From Bordetella parapertussis (GTDB lineage Bacteria > Pseudomonadota > Gammaproteobacteria > Burkholderiales > Burkholderiaceae_C): a DNA stretch of 5,860 bases. The position numbers and the translations under genes were made by a program. Shown piece by piece: positions 1-5,860 of this stretch. Numbering within the stretch: position 1 is the first letter of the stretch; every line of letters starts with the position of its first letter. The stretch spans positions 1 through 5,860 of the forward strand of contig CALQBT020000195.1 in the NCBI GenBank assembly GCA_943328885.2. The letters are read 5' to 3'. The notes under the pieces were generated by a model, which saw nothing but the letters and a program-made list of their open reading frames with translations, made no database searches and had not been told where the DNA came from.

Positions 1-734
1 CCTGGTTCACTTGGTTTTGGTCGGCCTGGACCAATGGCTGTGATGTCTTCCTGCCAGTGGGGTCGCGCGACAACAAGGTGCTGGCCGCCAACGGATGGAA
101 ATCGGCCCTGGCCGAGCCTTGCATGAAGCAAGTGGCCGAGTTCTGGTGGGATGCCATCAACACCCACAAGATCAGCCCGCGCGGCATGCCCACTTATGAC
201 CGCAACGAGGCCAACGCAGTGTTCACTGCTGGCGACGCCGCTTTCACCGTGGGCGATTCGGTTTACTGGGCCACCTTCAACGACCCCGCCAAGTCCAAGG
301 TGGCGGGACGTATCGGCATCGCTTATTTTCCGCTGGGTCCGAACCGCAAGGACGCTTTTGCCTGGAACGACATCTGGGGTTGGGCGATCCCCAAATCTGT
401 CCCAGCCGAGCGCAAGGCCTTGGCCAAGCGCATGCTGTCGGACATGATGAGCGATGAGGTCGGCCAGATCGAGCTCTTCAAGAAGACGGGTGCGCCGCCG
501 CCCAACATGCAGCTGTGGGACAAGATCGCCAAGACCGACCCCTTCATGCAGCAGTTGAAAAAGGTCAGCCTGGATGTGCCCAACAAGGTGCATGCGGCCT
601 ATTACTTCGAGAAGTGGCCGGCGGCGCACAAGGCGTTTTCCGACGCGGTGACCAAGGCGGTGACCGGCAAGCGCGAGGACATCGGCAAGGTGCTGGCCGA
701 TGCTGCGCCTTTGGTCTCTGCCGCGGCGAAGTGA
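1..734 (+). CDS. Sugar ABC transporter substrate-binding protein (C-terminal part, 5' truncated)
   Basis: Partial gene: the frame is open from the left edge (first full codon at base 3) to TGA at 732-734, giving 243 visible residues. An internal GTG at 57 is not the real start, because the frame continues upstream with protein-like sequence (WFTWFWSAWTNGCDVF). The extracellular solute-binding family (UgpB/MalE-like) is usually about 400-450 residues, so roughly the last 55-60% is present; the signal peptide would lie outside. Typical family traits are a stretch where the protein scores a bound ligand cleft (GDAAFTVGDSVYWATFNDP), the segment GRIGIAYFPLGPN, and an aromatic-rich WNDIWGWAIPK followed by a helix of charged residues. 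The protein would bind a sugar or sugar acid in the periplasm and deliver it to the membrane permeases. The ATPase gene follows after 63 bases. Ligand cannot be told from sequence alone; the catabolic genes downstream point to an acidic sugar or aldose. Confidence 0.88.
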   Translation, partial: WFTWFWSAWTNGCDVFLPVGSRDNKVLAANGWKSALAEPCMKQVAEFWWDAINTHKISPRGMPTYDRNEANAVFTAGDAAFTVGDSVYWATFNDPAKSKVAGRIGIAYFPLGPNRKDAFAWNDIWGWAIPKSVPAERKALAKRMLSDMMSDEVGQIELFKKTGAPPPNMQLWDKIAKTDPFMQQLKKVSLDVPNKVHAAYYFEKWPAAHKAFSDAVTKAVTGKREDIGKVLADAAPLVSAAAK

Positions 735-797
735 GCCGAGTGACATGAGTTGCACGCCATGAGCCGTCAAATGCCCGTCCCCCTGCTGCGTTGAACC

Positions 798-1907
798 ATG
801 TCGCAAATCGATTTGCATCGCTTGAACAAGCATTACGGCAGCGCCCATCACGCGGTGCGTGACCTGGACCTGACGGTCGCTGACAAGGAGTTTGTCGCCT
901 TGGTCGGACCCTCGGGTTGCGGCAAGTCGACCACCTTGCGGATGATCGCCGGGCTGGAGGACATCAGCGGTGGCGAGATCCGCATCGGCGGGCGGCTCGT
1001 CAACGAGTTGCCGCCGCGCGAGCGCGACATCGCGATGGTGTTCCAGAGTTACGCGCTGTACCAGCACATGACGGTCTACGACAACCTGGCTTTCGGACTG
1101 CGCAACCGCAAACTGCCCGAGACCCGCATCAAGGCCGAGATCGACCGCGCTGCGGCGATCCTGGGTCTGGACGAATTGATGCAGCGCCGACCCAAGCAAC
1201 TCTCGGGTGGCCAGCAGCAGCGCGTGGCCTTGGGCCGCTGCATCGTCCGCAACCCGCAAGTCTTCCTGTTCGACGAACCGCTGTCGAACCTAGATGCCAA
1301 GCTGCGCAGCCAGATGCGGCTCGAGATCAAGCGACTGCGGCTCCGGGTGCCCACGACCTCGGTCTTTGTCACGCACGACCAGATCGAGGCGATGACGCTG
1401 GGCGACAGGGTGGTGATCATGAAAGAGGGGCGCATCCAGCAGGCAGGTACACCGCTTGAGGTGTACGGCAAGCCGGCCAACAAGTTCGTCGCTGGCTTTA
1501 TCGGTGCGCCGGCGATGAACTTCATCCCGGTGACGCTGCGCGACGAGGCCGGGACGATGTTCGCGGTCGGGCCCATGCTGCGGCTGCAACTCGCGGCCGA
1601 ACACCAGCAGGCGCTACTGGCCTGGCGCGACCGCGAACTGGTGCTGGGCGTGCGGCCCGAACACCTGCAGCTGGCCGATCCGACGCCCGGCAGCAGTTTC
1701 GCGGTGAGGGTGGATGTCACCGAGCAACTGGGATCGGAGATCGTTCTCGAGGCCAGGCTGGGCGAGCTCGCGGTGACGGTGGCCCGGATCAATCCTGCGG
1801 CCACGCTGCATCACGACGATTTGCTGCACCTGCGGGTCGATGCCGGCCAGTTGCATTTCTTCGATCCAAAAAGCGAACTGTCAATCCTGGCTGGAGCCAC
1901 ACCATGA
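798..1907 (+). CDS. Sugar ABC transporter ATP-binding protein (MalK/UgpC type)
   Basis: A complete 369-residue cytoplasmic ATPase that would power a carbohydrate importer. All nucleotide-binding motifs are intact: Walker A GPSGCGKST at residues 37-45, Q-loop VFQSYALY with Gln83, signature LSGGQQQR at 135-142, Walker B VFLFDE at 155-160 with catalytic Glu160, D-loop SNLD at 163-166 and switch His193 in VFVTHDQ. From about residue 240 it carries the C-terminal regulatory TOBE region of CUT1-family ATPases, with the typical GVRPEHL at 284-290. Length and architecture match MalK/UgpC/MsmX proteins. The start is supported by an in-frame stop at 792-794 just upstream and by the family-typical opening; no clear Shine-Dalgarno precedes it. 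The gene follows the binding-protein gene and overlaps the next gene by four bases (ATGA), implying translational coupling of transport and catabolism. Automatic naming as glycerol-3-phosphate UgpC would be unsafe given the sugar-oxidation neighbours. Confidence 0.96.
   Translation: MSQIDLHRLNKHYGSAHHAVRDLDLTVADKEFVALVGPSGCGKSTTLRMIAGLEDISGGEIRIGGRLVNELPPRERDIAMVFQSYALYQHMTVYDNLAFGLRNRKLPETRIKAEIDRAAAILGLDELMQRRPKQLSGGQQQRVALGRCIVRNPQVFLFDEPLSNLDAKLRSQMRLEIKRLRLRVPTTSVFVTHDQIEAMTLGDRVVIMKEGRIQQAGTPLEVYGKPANKFVAGFIGAPAMNFIPVTLRDEAGTMFAVGPMLRLQLAAEHQQALLAWRDRELVLGVRPEHLQLADPTPGSSFAVRVDVTEQLGSEIVLEARLGELAVTVARINPAATLHHDDLLHLRVDAGQLHFFDPKSELSILAGATP
1893..1896 (+). promoter_or_regulatory. Ribosome binding site for the uronate dehydrogenase-like gene
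   Basis: GGAG lies seven bases before the ATG at 1904, inside the end of the ATPase gene. It supports the start that produces the ATGA overlap. Confidence 0.65.
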
Positions 1908-2713
1908 AGCGAATCTTGATCACCGGGGCCGCAGGCCTGATCGGCTGCTGCCTGCGCGAGCGATTCAAAGGCGTTTACGGCGAGCTCAGGCTCGCTGACA
2001 TTGCGCCTCAAGCACCGGCCGAGGCCGGCGAGACGGTGCTGCAAACCGACATCCGCGACATCGCACAACTCGAAGCCGCGATGCAAGACATCGACTGTGT
2101 CGTGCACCTGGCCGGTATCCCGACCGAAGGTCCTTGGGAGGCGGTTCGCGACCTCAACATCGACGGCTGCTACAACGCTTTCGAAGCGGCGCACCGGCAA
2201 GGCGTCAAGCGTTTCATCTTCGCGTCGTCGAACCACGCGGTGGGCTTTCACCGCCGCGAGCAGCAACTCAACGCCGGCGTCGTGCCGCGCCCCGACACCC
2301 GCTACGGCGCGTCCAAGGTGTTCGGCGAGGCGCTGGGCAGGCTCTACGCCGACAAGCACGGGATGTCGGTGGCCAGTCTGCGGATTGGCACTTTCCGCTC
2401 GCCCGACGAACCGAGTGAATCGCGCCAACTGCTGTCCTGGGTCAGCCATCGCGACCTGGCGCAACTGGTGCGTTGCTGCATTGACCATCCCGACTACCAC
2501 TACCTGGTGGCTTACGGTGTGTCGAACAACCTGCGCAGCCGCTGGAGCAATGCCGAGGTCGACTTTTTGGGCTACCGGCCGCAGGACGACTCGGAGGCCT
2601 ATGCGCAGGCCATTCTCGCCAAGGGCATTGTCGAAGACCCGATCGCCGCGCGTTTTCATGGCGGTTTCTTCTGCCCGCTCGAGTTCGACGGTGACGTCGA
2701 ACGCATCGACTGA
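1904..2713 (+). CDS. Uronate dehydrogenase-like NAD-dependent epimerase/dehydratase-family oxidoreductase
   Basis: A 269-residue extended-SDR protein with a Rossmann fold. The dinucleotide motif is GAAGLIG (Gly8, Gly11, Gly14), and Asp32 at the end of the second strand favours NAD over NADP. The active site shows SSNH at 108-111 and Tyr134-x3-Lys138. Beyond the general family, it shares the pattern of bacterial uronate dehydrogenase (EC 1.1.1.203): MKR-[IL]-L-x-TGAAG start, LAD at strand 2, FASSNH, RPD-x2-YG-x-SK-x-FGE, RIG, an Arg174-containing stretch leading into W-x-SH-x-D, W-x-N-x4-FLG-x-x-P-x-D, and RF-x-GG-x-F near the C-terminus. Its length equals that family (about 265-270). It would oxidise the C1 hemiacetal of a hexuronate to an aldaro-lactone in the cytosol. 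This alignment is from memory. Alternatives are an aldose dehydrogenase or a sugar epimerase; it is shorter than most nucleotide-sugar epimerases (about 310-340). Its product would feed the lactonase 16 bases downstream. Confidence 0.82.
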   Translation: MKRILITGAAGLIGCCLRERFKGVYGELRLADIAPQAPAEAGETVLQTDIRDIAQLEAAMQDIDCVVHLAGIPTEGPWEAVRDLNIDGCYNAFEAAHRQGVKRFIFASSNHAVGFHRREQQLNAGVVPRPDTRYGASKVFGEALGRLYADKHGMSVASLRIGTFRSPDEPSESRQLLSWVSHRDLAQLVRCCIDHPDYHYLVAYGVSNNLRSRWSNAEVDFLGYRPQDDSEAYAQAILAKGIVEDPIAARFHGGFFCPLEFDGDVERID

Positions 2714-2720
2714 ACCCACT

Positions 2721-2724
2721 GGAG
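2721..2724 (+). promoter_or_regulatory. Ribosome binding site deciding the lactonase start
   Basis: GGAG sits five bases before the ATG at 2730. The reading frame is open far upstream (from about 2001), so this site, together with the stop of the preceding gene at 2711-2713, fixes the true start. Confidence 0.7.
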
Positions 2725-2729
2725 CCAAG

Positions 2730-3647
2730 ATGTACCCAGCCCCTCAGGCGGTCGACAGCCGGGTCTTTGCCCGCATTCCCGATCAGTTCCGGATCAAGGA
2801 CCGGACCAATCGCTGGATCGATGTGCAGCGCGGTACTGCGGCCACCGATTCGTTTCTCGAAGGACCGTCCTTTGACCGTGACGGCAATCTGTTCGTCGTC
2901 GACGTGGCCTGGGGCCGCATCTTCCGCATCTCGCCGGCCGGCGAGGTCGAACTGTTTTTGGAGTACGACGGTGAGCCCAATGGCCTGAAAATCCATGCCG
3001 ATGGCAGGATCTTCGTCACCGACTATCGCCACGGCATCATGGTGATCGACCCGCGGACACGCGATGTCAAGCCTTACCTCGAGCGCTCGGCGCTCGACCG
3101 TTTCAAGGGTGTCAACGACCTGGTGTTCGCCAGCAATGGCGACCTGTACTTCACCGACCAAGGCCTGACCGGATTGCATGACCCGACCGGTGCGCTCTAC
3201 TGTTTGCGCAGCAACGGCCGGCTCGACAAGTTGCTGGGCAACATCCCGAGCCCGAACGGTCTGGTGCTCAACCTGGCCGAGAACATCGTCTATGTCAACG
3301 TCACGCGGGGCAACTGCGTCTGGCGGGTGCCCTTGCTGCCCGATGGCACGCCTTACAAGGTGGGCGTTTTCATCCAGTTGTCGGGCGGATTGGGCGGGCC
3401 CGACGGGCTGGCCATCGACAGCCAAGGCGGCCTGGCGATTGCCCATGTCGGCATGGGGACGGTCTGGCTGTTCAGCGCCTTGGGCGAGCCGACGCTGCGC
3501 ATCCGATCGGTCGCCGGACTGGCCACCACCAATGTCGCCTATGGCGGCGCGGACGGACGCACGCTGTACATCACCGAATCCGACTCGGGCTCGATCTTGT
3601 GTGCCGACGTGGCCGTTCCCGGCCGGACGATGTACTCGCACCAATGA
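2730..3647 (+). CDS. SMP-30/gluconolactonase/LRE-family lactonase
   Basis: A 305-residue six-bladed beta-propeller protein of the SMP-30/gluconolactonase family. The expected divalent-metal and substrate residues are visible: Glu44 in LEGPSFD, Asn129 in GVNDL, Asn176 in PNGL and Asp225 in GPDGL, each in the classic spacing. Repeated blades with the pattern DGxLFVxD occur at 51-58, 91-98 and 137-143. There is no signal peptide, so it acts in the cytosol. The likely reaction is hydrolysis of a sugar lactone made by the dehydrogenase upstream, giving an open aldonate or aldarate for the dehydratase downstream. SMP-30 relatives are known to act on glucaro- and galactaro-lactones in hexuronate pathways (UxuL, recalled) and on arabono-, xylono- and gluconolactones elsewhere; sequence alone does not choose. 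The frame extends far upstream across the preceding gene, but that part is low-complexity Arg/Ser/Thr/Pro-rich translation without family similarity; the ATG at 2730 with its Shine-Dalgarno is preferred. Confidence 0.93.
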   Translation: MYPAPQAVDSRVFARIPDQFRIKDRTNRWIDVQRGTAATDSFLEGPSFDRDGNLFVVDVAWGRIFRISPAGEVELFLEYDGEPNGLKIHADGRIFVTDYRHGIMVIDPRTRDVKPYLERSALDRFKGVNDLVFASNGDLYFTDQGLTGLHDPTGALYCLRSNGRLDKLLGNIPSPNGLVLNLAENIVYVNVTRGNCVWRVPLLPDGTPYKVGVFIQLSGGLGGPDGLAIDSQGGLAIAHVGMGTVWLFSALGEPTLRIRSVAGLATTNVAYGGADGRTLYITESDSGSILCADVAVPGRTMYSHQ

Positions 3648-3695
3648 CGGCTTGCGCGCCAGGCCCGACCATCTACCCCAATCCAGAGATCGACG

Positions 3696-5459
3696 ATGTC
3701 CACTGACTCCCGGCCTGACGCTGCGCCCATCCACCCCGACCAAGCCAGCCAGGGCATGGCCAAGGGCCTGACCAATTACGGCGACCGCGGTTTCTCGCTG
3801 TTCCTGCGCAAGGCCTTCATCAAGGGCGCGGGCTACACCGATCAGGCGCTTGACAAGCCGGTGATCGGCATCACCAACACCGGCAGCGCCTACAACCCCT
3901 GCCACGGCAACATGCCGCAGCTGATGGAAGCCGTCAGGCGCGGCGTGATGCTGGCCGGCGGACTGCCGATGGACTTCCCGACGATCTCGATCCACGAGAG
4001 CTTTGCGCAGCCCACCAGCATGATGACGCGCAACCTGATGTCGATGGACACCGAGGAGATGATCCTGGCCCAGCCGATGGACGCGGTGGTGCTGATCGGT
4101 GGCTGCGACAAGACCGTGCCGGCGCAGCTGATGGGCGCGGCATCGGCTGGCATCCCGGCGATCCAGCTCGTCACCGGCTCGATGCTGACCGGCTCGCACC
4201 GCGGCGAGCGGGTCGGCGCCTGCACCGACTGCCGGCGCTACTGGGGGCGATTTCGCGCCGGCGAGATCGACGCAGCGGAAGTCGACGCTGTCAACAACCA
4301 GCTGGTGGCGAGCGTGGGCACTTGCTCGGTGATGGGCACGGCCAGCACCATGGCCTGCATCGCCGAGGCCTTGGGCATGACGGTGCCGGGGGGGGCGTCG
4401 CCGCCGGCCGTCACAGCCGATCGCATCCGGGTCGCCGAGATGACCGGCACACAGGCGGTGCAGATGGCGCGCGACCGGCTGACGATCGACAAGGTGCTCA
4501 CCGCCGAGGCTTTCGAGAACGCGATGCGCGTGCTGCTGGCCATCGGCGGCTCGACCAACTGCATCATCCACCTGACCGCGATCGCCGGTCGCATGGGTTT
4601 CGAGGTCGACTTGAAGGCCCTCGACCGCATGGGCGCGCAGACGCCGGTGCTGCTCGACTTGAAGCCCTCTGGCCAACACTATATGGAGGACTTCCACGCT
4701 GCGGGCGGCATGGCCACGCTGCTGCGCGAGCTCAAGCCCTTGCTGCATCTGGATGCGATGACGGTCACCGGCCGCACGCTGGGCCAGGAGATGGAGCGCC
4801 ACCCGGCAGCCTTCGCGCAGAGCGTGGTGCGTCCGGCGTCCAACCCGATCTACCCGCAAGGCGGCATCGCCGTGCTGCAGGGCAACCTCGCGCCCGGTGG
4901 CGCCATCATCAAGCAGTCGGCAGCCGACCCGCGATTGATGGAACACGAAGGCCGGGCGGTGGTGTTCGAGAACGTGCAGGACATGGCTGACCGCATCGAT
5001 TCAGACGATCTCGACATCACGGCTGACGACATCATCGTGCTCAAGAACATCGGTCCCAAGGGCGCCCCCGGCATGCCCGAAGCCGGCTACATCCCGATCC
5101 CGCTCAAGCTCGCGCGCCAGGGCGTGAAAGACATCGTGCGAGTCTCCGATGGCCGCATGAGCGGCACGGCATTCGGCACCATCGTGCTGCACGTCACGCC
5201 CGAGGCGGCGATCGGCGGGCCGCTGGCCCAGGTGCGCAATGGCGACCGGATCCGGCTGTCGGTGTCCGCGCGCGCCATCGACTTGCTGATCAGCGACGAT
5301 GAACTGGCGCTGCGGCGAGCTCAAAACCCGGTGGTCGAGCCGACCGCGCCGCGTGGCTACCGCAAGCTCTTCCTGCAGACCGTCACGCAGGCCGATCAGG
5401 GTGTTGACTTCGACTTCCTGCGCGCCGCCACGATGCACGCCACCTTGCCCAAGACCTGA
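3696..5459 (+). CDS. IlvD/Edd-family sugar-acid dehydratase
   Basis: A 587-residue iron-sulfur, Mg-dependent dehydratase. Cluster cysteines expected from the family are Cys69 (NPCHGNMPQL), Cys137 (GGCDKTVPA) and Cys210 (GTCSVMGTASTM). Asp138-Lys139, Glu462 in PGMPEAG, and Ser489 in DGRMSGTAFG match the metal-binding and catalytic positions of IlvD/aldonate dehydratases; Ser489 corresponds to the serine proposed as base in L-arabinonate dehydratase (recalled). It would remove water from an aldonate or aldarate to give a 2-keto-3-deoxy acid in the cytosol. It differs from biosynthetic IlvD by the segment RGERVGACTDCRRYW (169-183), with an extra CxxC, and by its setting among sugar-oxidation genes, so a role in branched-chain amino-acid synthesis is unlikely. 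A weak AGAG (3685-3688) precedes the ATG. The gene begins 48 bases after the lactonase. Candidate substrates are galactarate, glucarate, arabonate, xylonate, galactonate or fuconate; the exact one is unresolved. Confidence 0.93.
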   Translation: MSTDSRPDAAPIHPDQASQGMAKGLTNYGDRGFSLFLRKAFIKGAGYTDQALDKPVIGITNTGSAYNPCHGNMPQLMEAVRRGVMLAGGLPMDFPTISIHESFAQPTSMMTRNLMSMDTEEMILAQPMDAVVLIGGCDKTVPAQLMGAASAGIPAIQLVTGSMLTGSHRGERVGACTDCRRYWGRFRAGEIDAAEVDAVNNQLVASVGTCSVMGTASTMACIAEALGMTVPGGASPPAVTADRIRVAEMTGTQAVQMARDRLTIDKVLTAEAFENAMRVLLAIGGSTNCIIHLTAIAGRMGFEVDLKALDRMGAQTPVLLDLKPSGQHYMEDFHAAGGMATLLRELKPLLHLDAMTVTGRTLGQEMERHPAAFAQSVVRPASNPIYPQGGIAVLQGNLAPGGAIIKQSAADPRLMEHEGRAVVFENVQDMADRIDSDDLDITADDIIVLKNIGPKGAPGMPEAGYIPIPLKLARQGVKDIVRVSDGRMSGTAFGTIVLHVTPEAAIGGPLAQVRNGDRIRLSVSARAIDLLISDDELALRRAQNPVVEPTAPRGYRKLFLQTVTQADQGVDFDFLRAATMHATLPKT

Positions 5460-5540
5460 CCGACGCCTCGAACGAGACGCGCTGTTTTCGCCGGCATCGG
5501 CCTGACCGCTCCCCAGCCATCACCCTTCCAGGAGAACTCC
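5460..5540 (+). other. Intergenic spacer before the SDR gene
   Basis: The widest gap in the window (81 bases). It contains a short imperfect hairpin (5464-5479, one mismatch, four-base loop) followed five bases later by TTTT, too weak to call a terminator, and the ribosome binding site of the next gene. No promoter is recognisable. Read-through into the SDR gene seems likely. Confidence 0.4.
5530..5535 (+). promoter_or_regulatory. Strong ribosome binding site for the SDR gene
   Basis: AGGAGA lies five bases before the ATG at 5541. It is the best Shine-Dalgarno in the window and fixes the start of the partial SDR gene. Confidence 0.75.
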
Positions 5541-5860
5541 ATGAGCACCCATCACAAGGTGGCCGTCGTCACCGGCGCCGGTACAGGCATAGGCAAGGCG
5601 GCGGCGCTGGCGCTGCTGGCCGCCGGCTATCGCGTGGCGCTGGCTGGGCGTCGCTCGGCCATGCTCGAGCAAGCTTTGGCCGAGGCCGATGCCGGCGACC
5701 GCGCGTTTGCATGGGCCACCGATGTCGCTGATGCGAAGCAAGTCGATGCGCTGTTCGCCCAGACCCGGTCCAGGTTCGGCCGCGTCGACCTGCTGTTCAA
5801 CAACGCCGGTGTCAACGCGCCTGGGATTGCGTTTGAAGACCTGAGCCTGGAGAAATGGCA
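5541..5860 (+). CDS. SDR-family NAD(P)-dependent oxidoreductase (N-terminal part, 3' truncated)
   Basis: A partial gene with 106 visible residues, running off the right edge without a stop. Translation from the ATG at 5541 gives a classical short-chain dehydrogenase N-terminus: cofactor motif TGAGTGIG at residues 11-18, a second strand ending in AGRR (35-38), whose arginines suggest NADP(H), Asp61 in TDVAD, which contacts the adenine ring, and NNAG at 87-90 stabilising the central sheet. Classical SDRs are about 250 residues, so some 40% is present; the catalytic Ser and Tyr-x3-Lys lie outside. As the fifth member of a sugar-oxidation cluster it could be the aldose dehydrogenase of the same pathway, a dehydrogenase of a 2-keto-3-deoxy acid (as in L-fucose and L-rhamnose oxidation) or a reductase of a keto-uronate. 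None of these can be chosen from the visible part. Confidence 0.92.
   Translation, partial: MSTHHKVAVVTGAGTGIGKAAALALLAAGYRVALAGRRSAMLEQALAEADAGDRAFAWATDVADAKQVDALFAQTRSRFGRVDLLFNNAGVNAPGIAFEDLSLEKW

Noticed and set aside
57..734. GTG at 57 as the start of a short complete protein
   Set aside because: The same frame is open to the left edge and the upstream residues look like part of the same protein, so the gene is truncated by the window.
1811..2728. A 305-codon minus-strand open frame
   Set aside because: It is a shadow of the dehydrogenase gene, rich in Val, Ala, Arg and Gly, with no motif.
2001..2729. Upstream extension of the lactonase frame, which would add 243 residues
   Set aside because: It overlaps the dehydrogenase gene in another frame and reads as Arg/Ser/Thr/Pro-rich sequence. 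A good Shine-Dalgarno and the family-typical N-terminus mark the start at 2730.
4388..4395. Run of eight G inside the dehydratase gene, a possible frameshift or slippage site
   Set aside because: The frame is intact on both sides and reads VPGGAS, which fits the family; there is no sign of a broken or programmed frame.
2442..4946. An 834-codon open frame on the minus strand, the longest open frame in the window
   Set aside because: It lies antisense to the dehydrogenase end, the lactonase and most of the dehydratase, all with clear family motifs. Its translation is rich in His, Arg, Gly, Gln and Ala without recognisable domains, as expected when a GC-rich coding strand is read in reverse.
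5464..5488. Hairpin followed by TTTT after the dehydratase gene, a possible terminator
   Set aside because: The stem has only six paired positions with one mismatch, and the T run is short and separated by five bases. A strong Shine-Dalgarno for the next same-strand gene follows.

Overview
The window is GC-rich, and all six genes found lie on the + strand with little intergenic space. Gene content and codon use (G or C at most third positions) suggest a proteobacterium, most likely a betaproteobacterium of the order Burkholderiales. That placement is inference from composition and gene style; there is no rRNA or other taxonomic marker here.

Layout. (1) Bases 1-734 hold the C-terminal part of a periplasmic solute-binding protein of a sugar ABC importer. 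(2) Bases 798-1907 encode its likely ATPase, of the MalK/UgpC type. (3) Bases 1904-2713 encode an NAD-dependent short-chain sugar oxidoreductase that looks like uronate dehydrogenase. (4) Bases 2730-3647 encode an SMP-30/gluconolactonase-type lactonase. (5) Bases 3696-5459 encode a sugar-acid dehydratase of the IlvD/Edd iron-sulfur family. (6) From 5541 to the right edge runs the N-terminal part of a classical SDR oxidoreductase. Intergenic gaps are 63, -4, 16, 48 and 81 bases. No promoter or convincing terminator was found between the genes, so they probably form one operon. No RNA gene, mobile element, CRISPR array or long repeat was seen.

How the genes fit together. The order importer, dehydrogenase, lactonase, dehydratase, second oxidoreductase is that of an oxidative, non-phosphorylating sugar or uronic-acid catabolic cassette. 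The sugar enters through the ABC system and is oxidised at C1 to a lactone. The lactone is opened to an aldonate or aldarate, which is dehydrated to a 2-keto-3-deoxy acid and then possibly processed by the SDR. The first enzyme keeps the arginine that I recall as the carboxylate ligand in uronate dehydrogenase, so a hexuronate is the leading substrate guess. In that case the IlvD/Edd enzyme would stand where an enolase-superfamily or GarD-type aldarate dehydratase is usually expected. The permeases, the later steps and any regulator must lie outside this window. I see no wholly new type of system; the unusual part is this enzyme combination and its unknown substrate.
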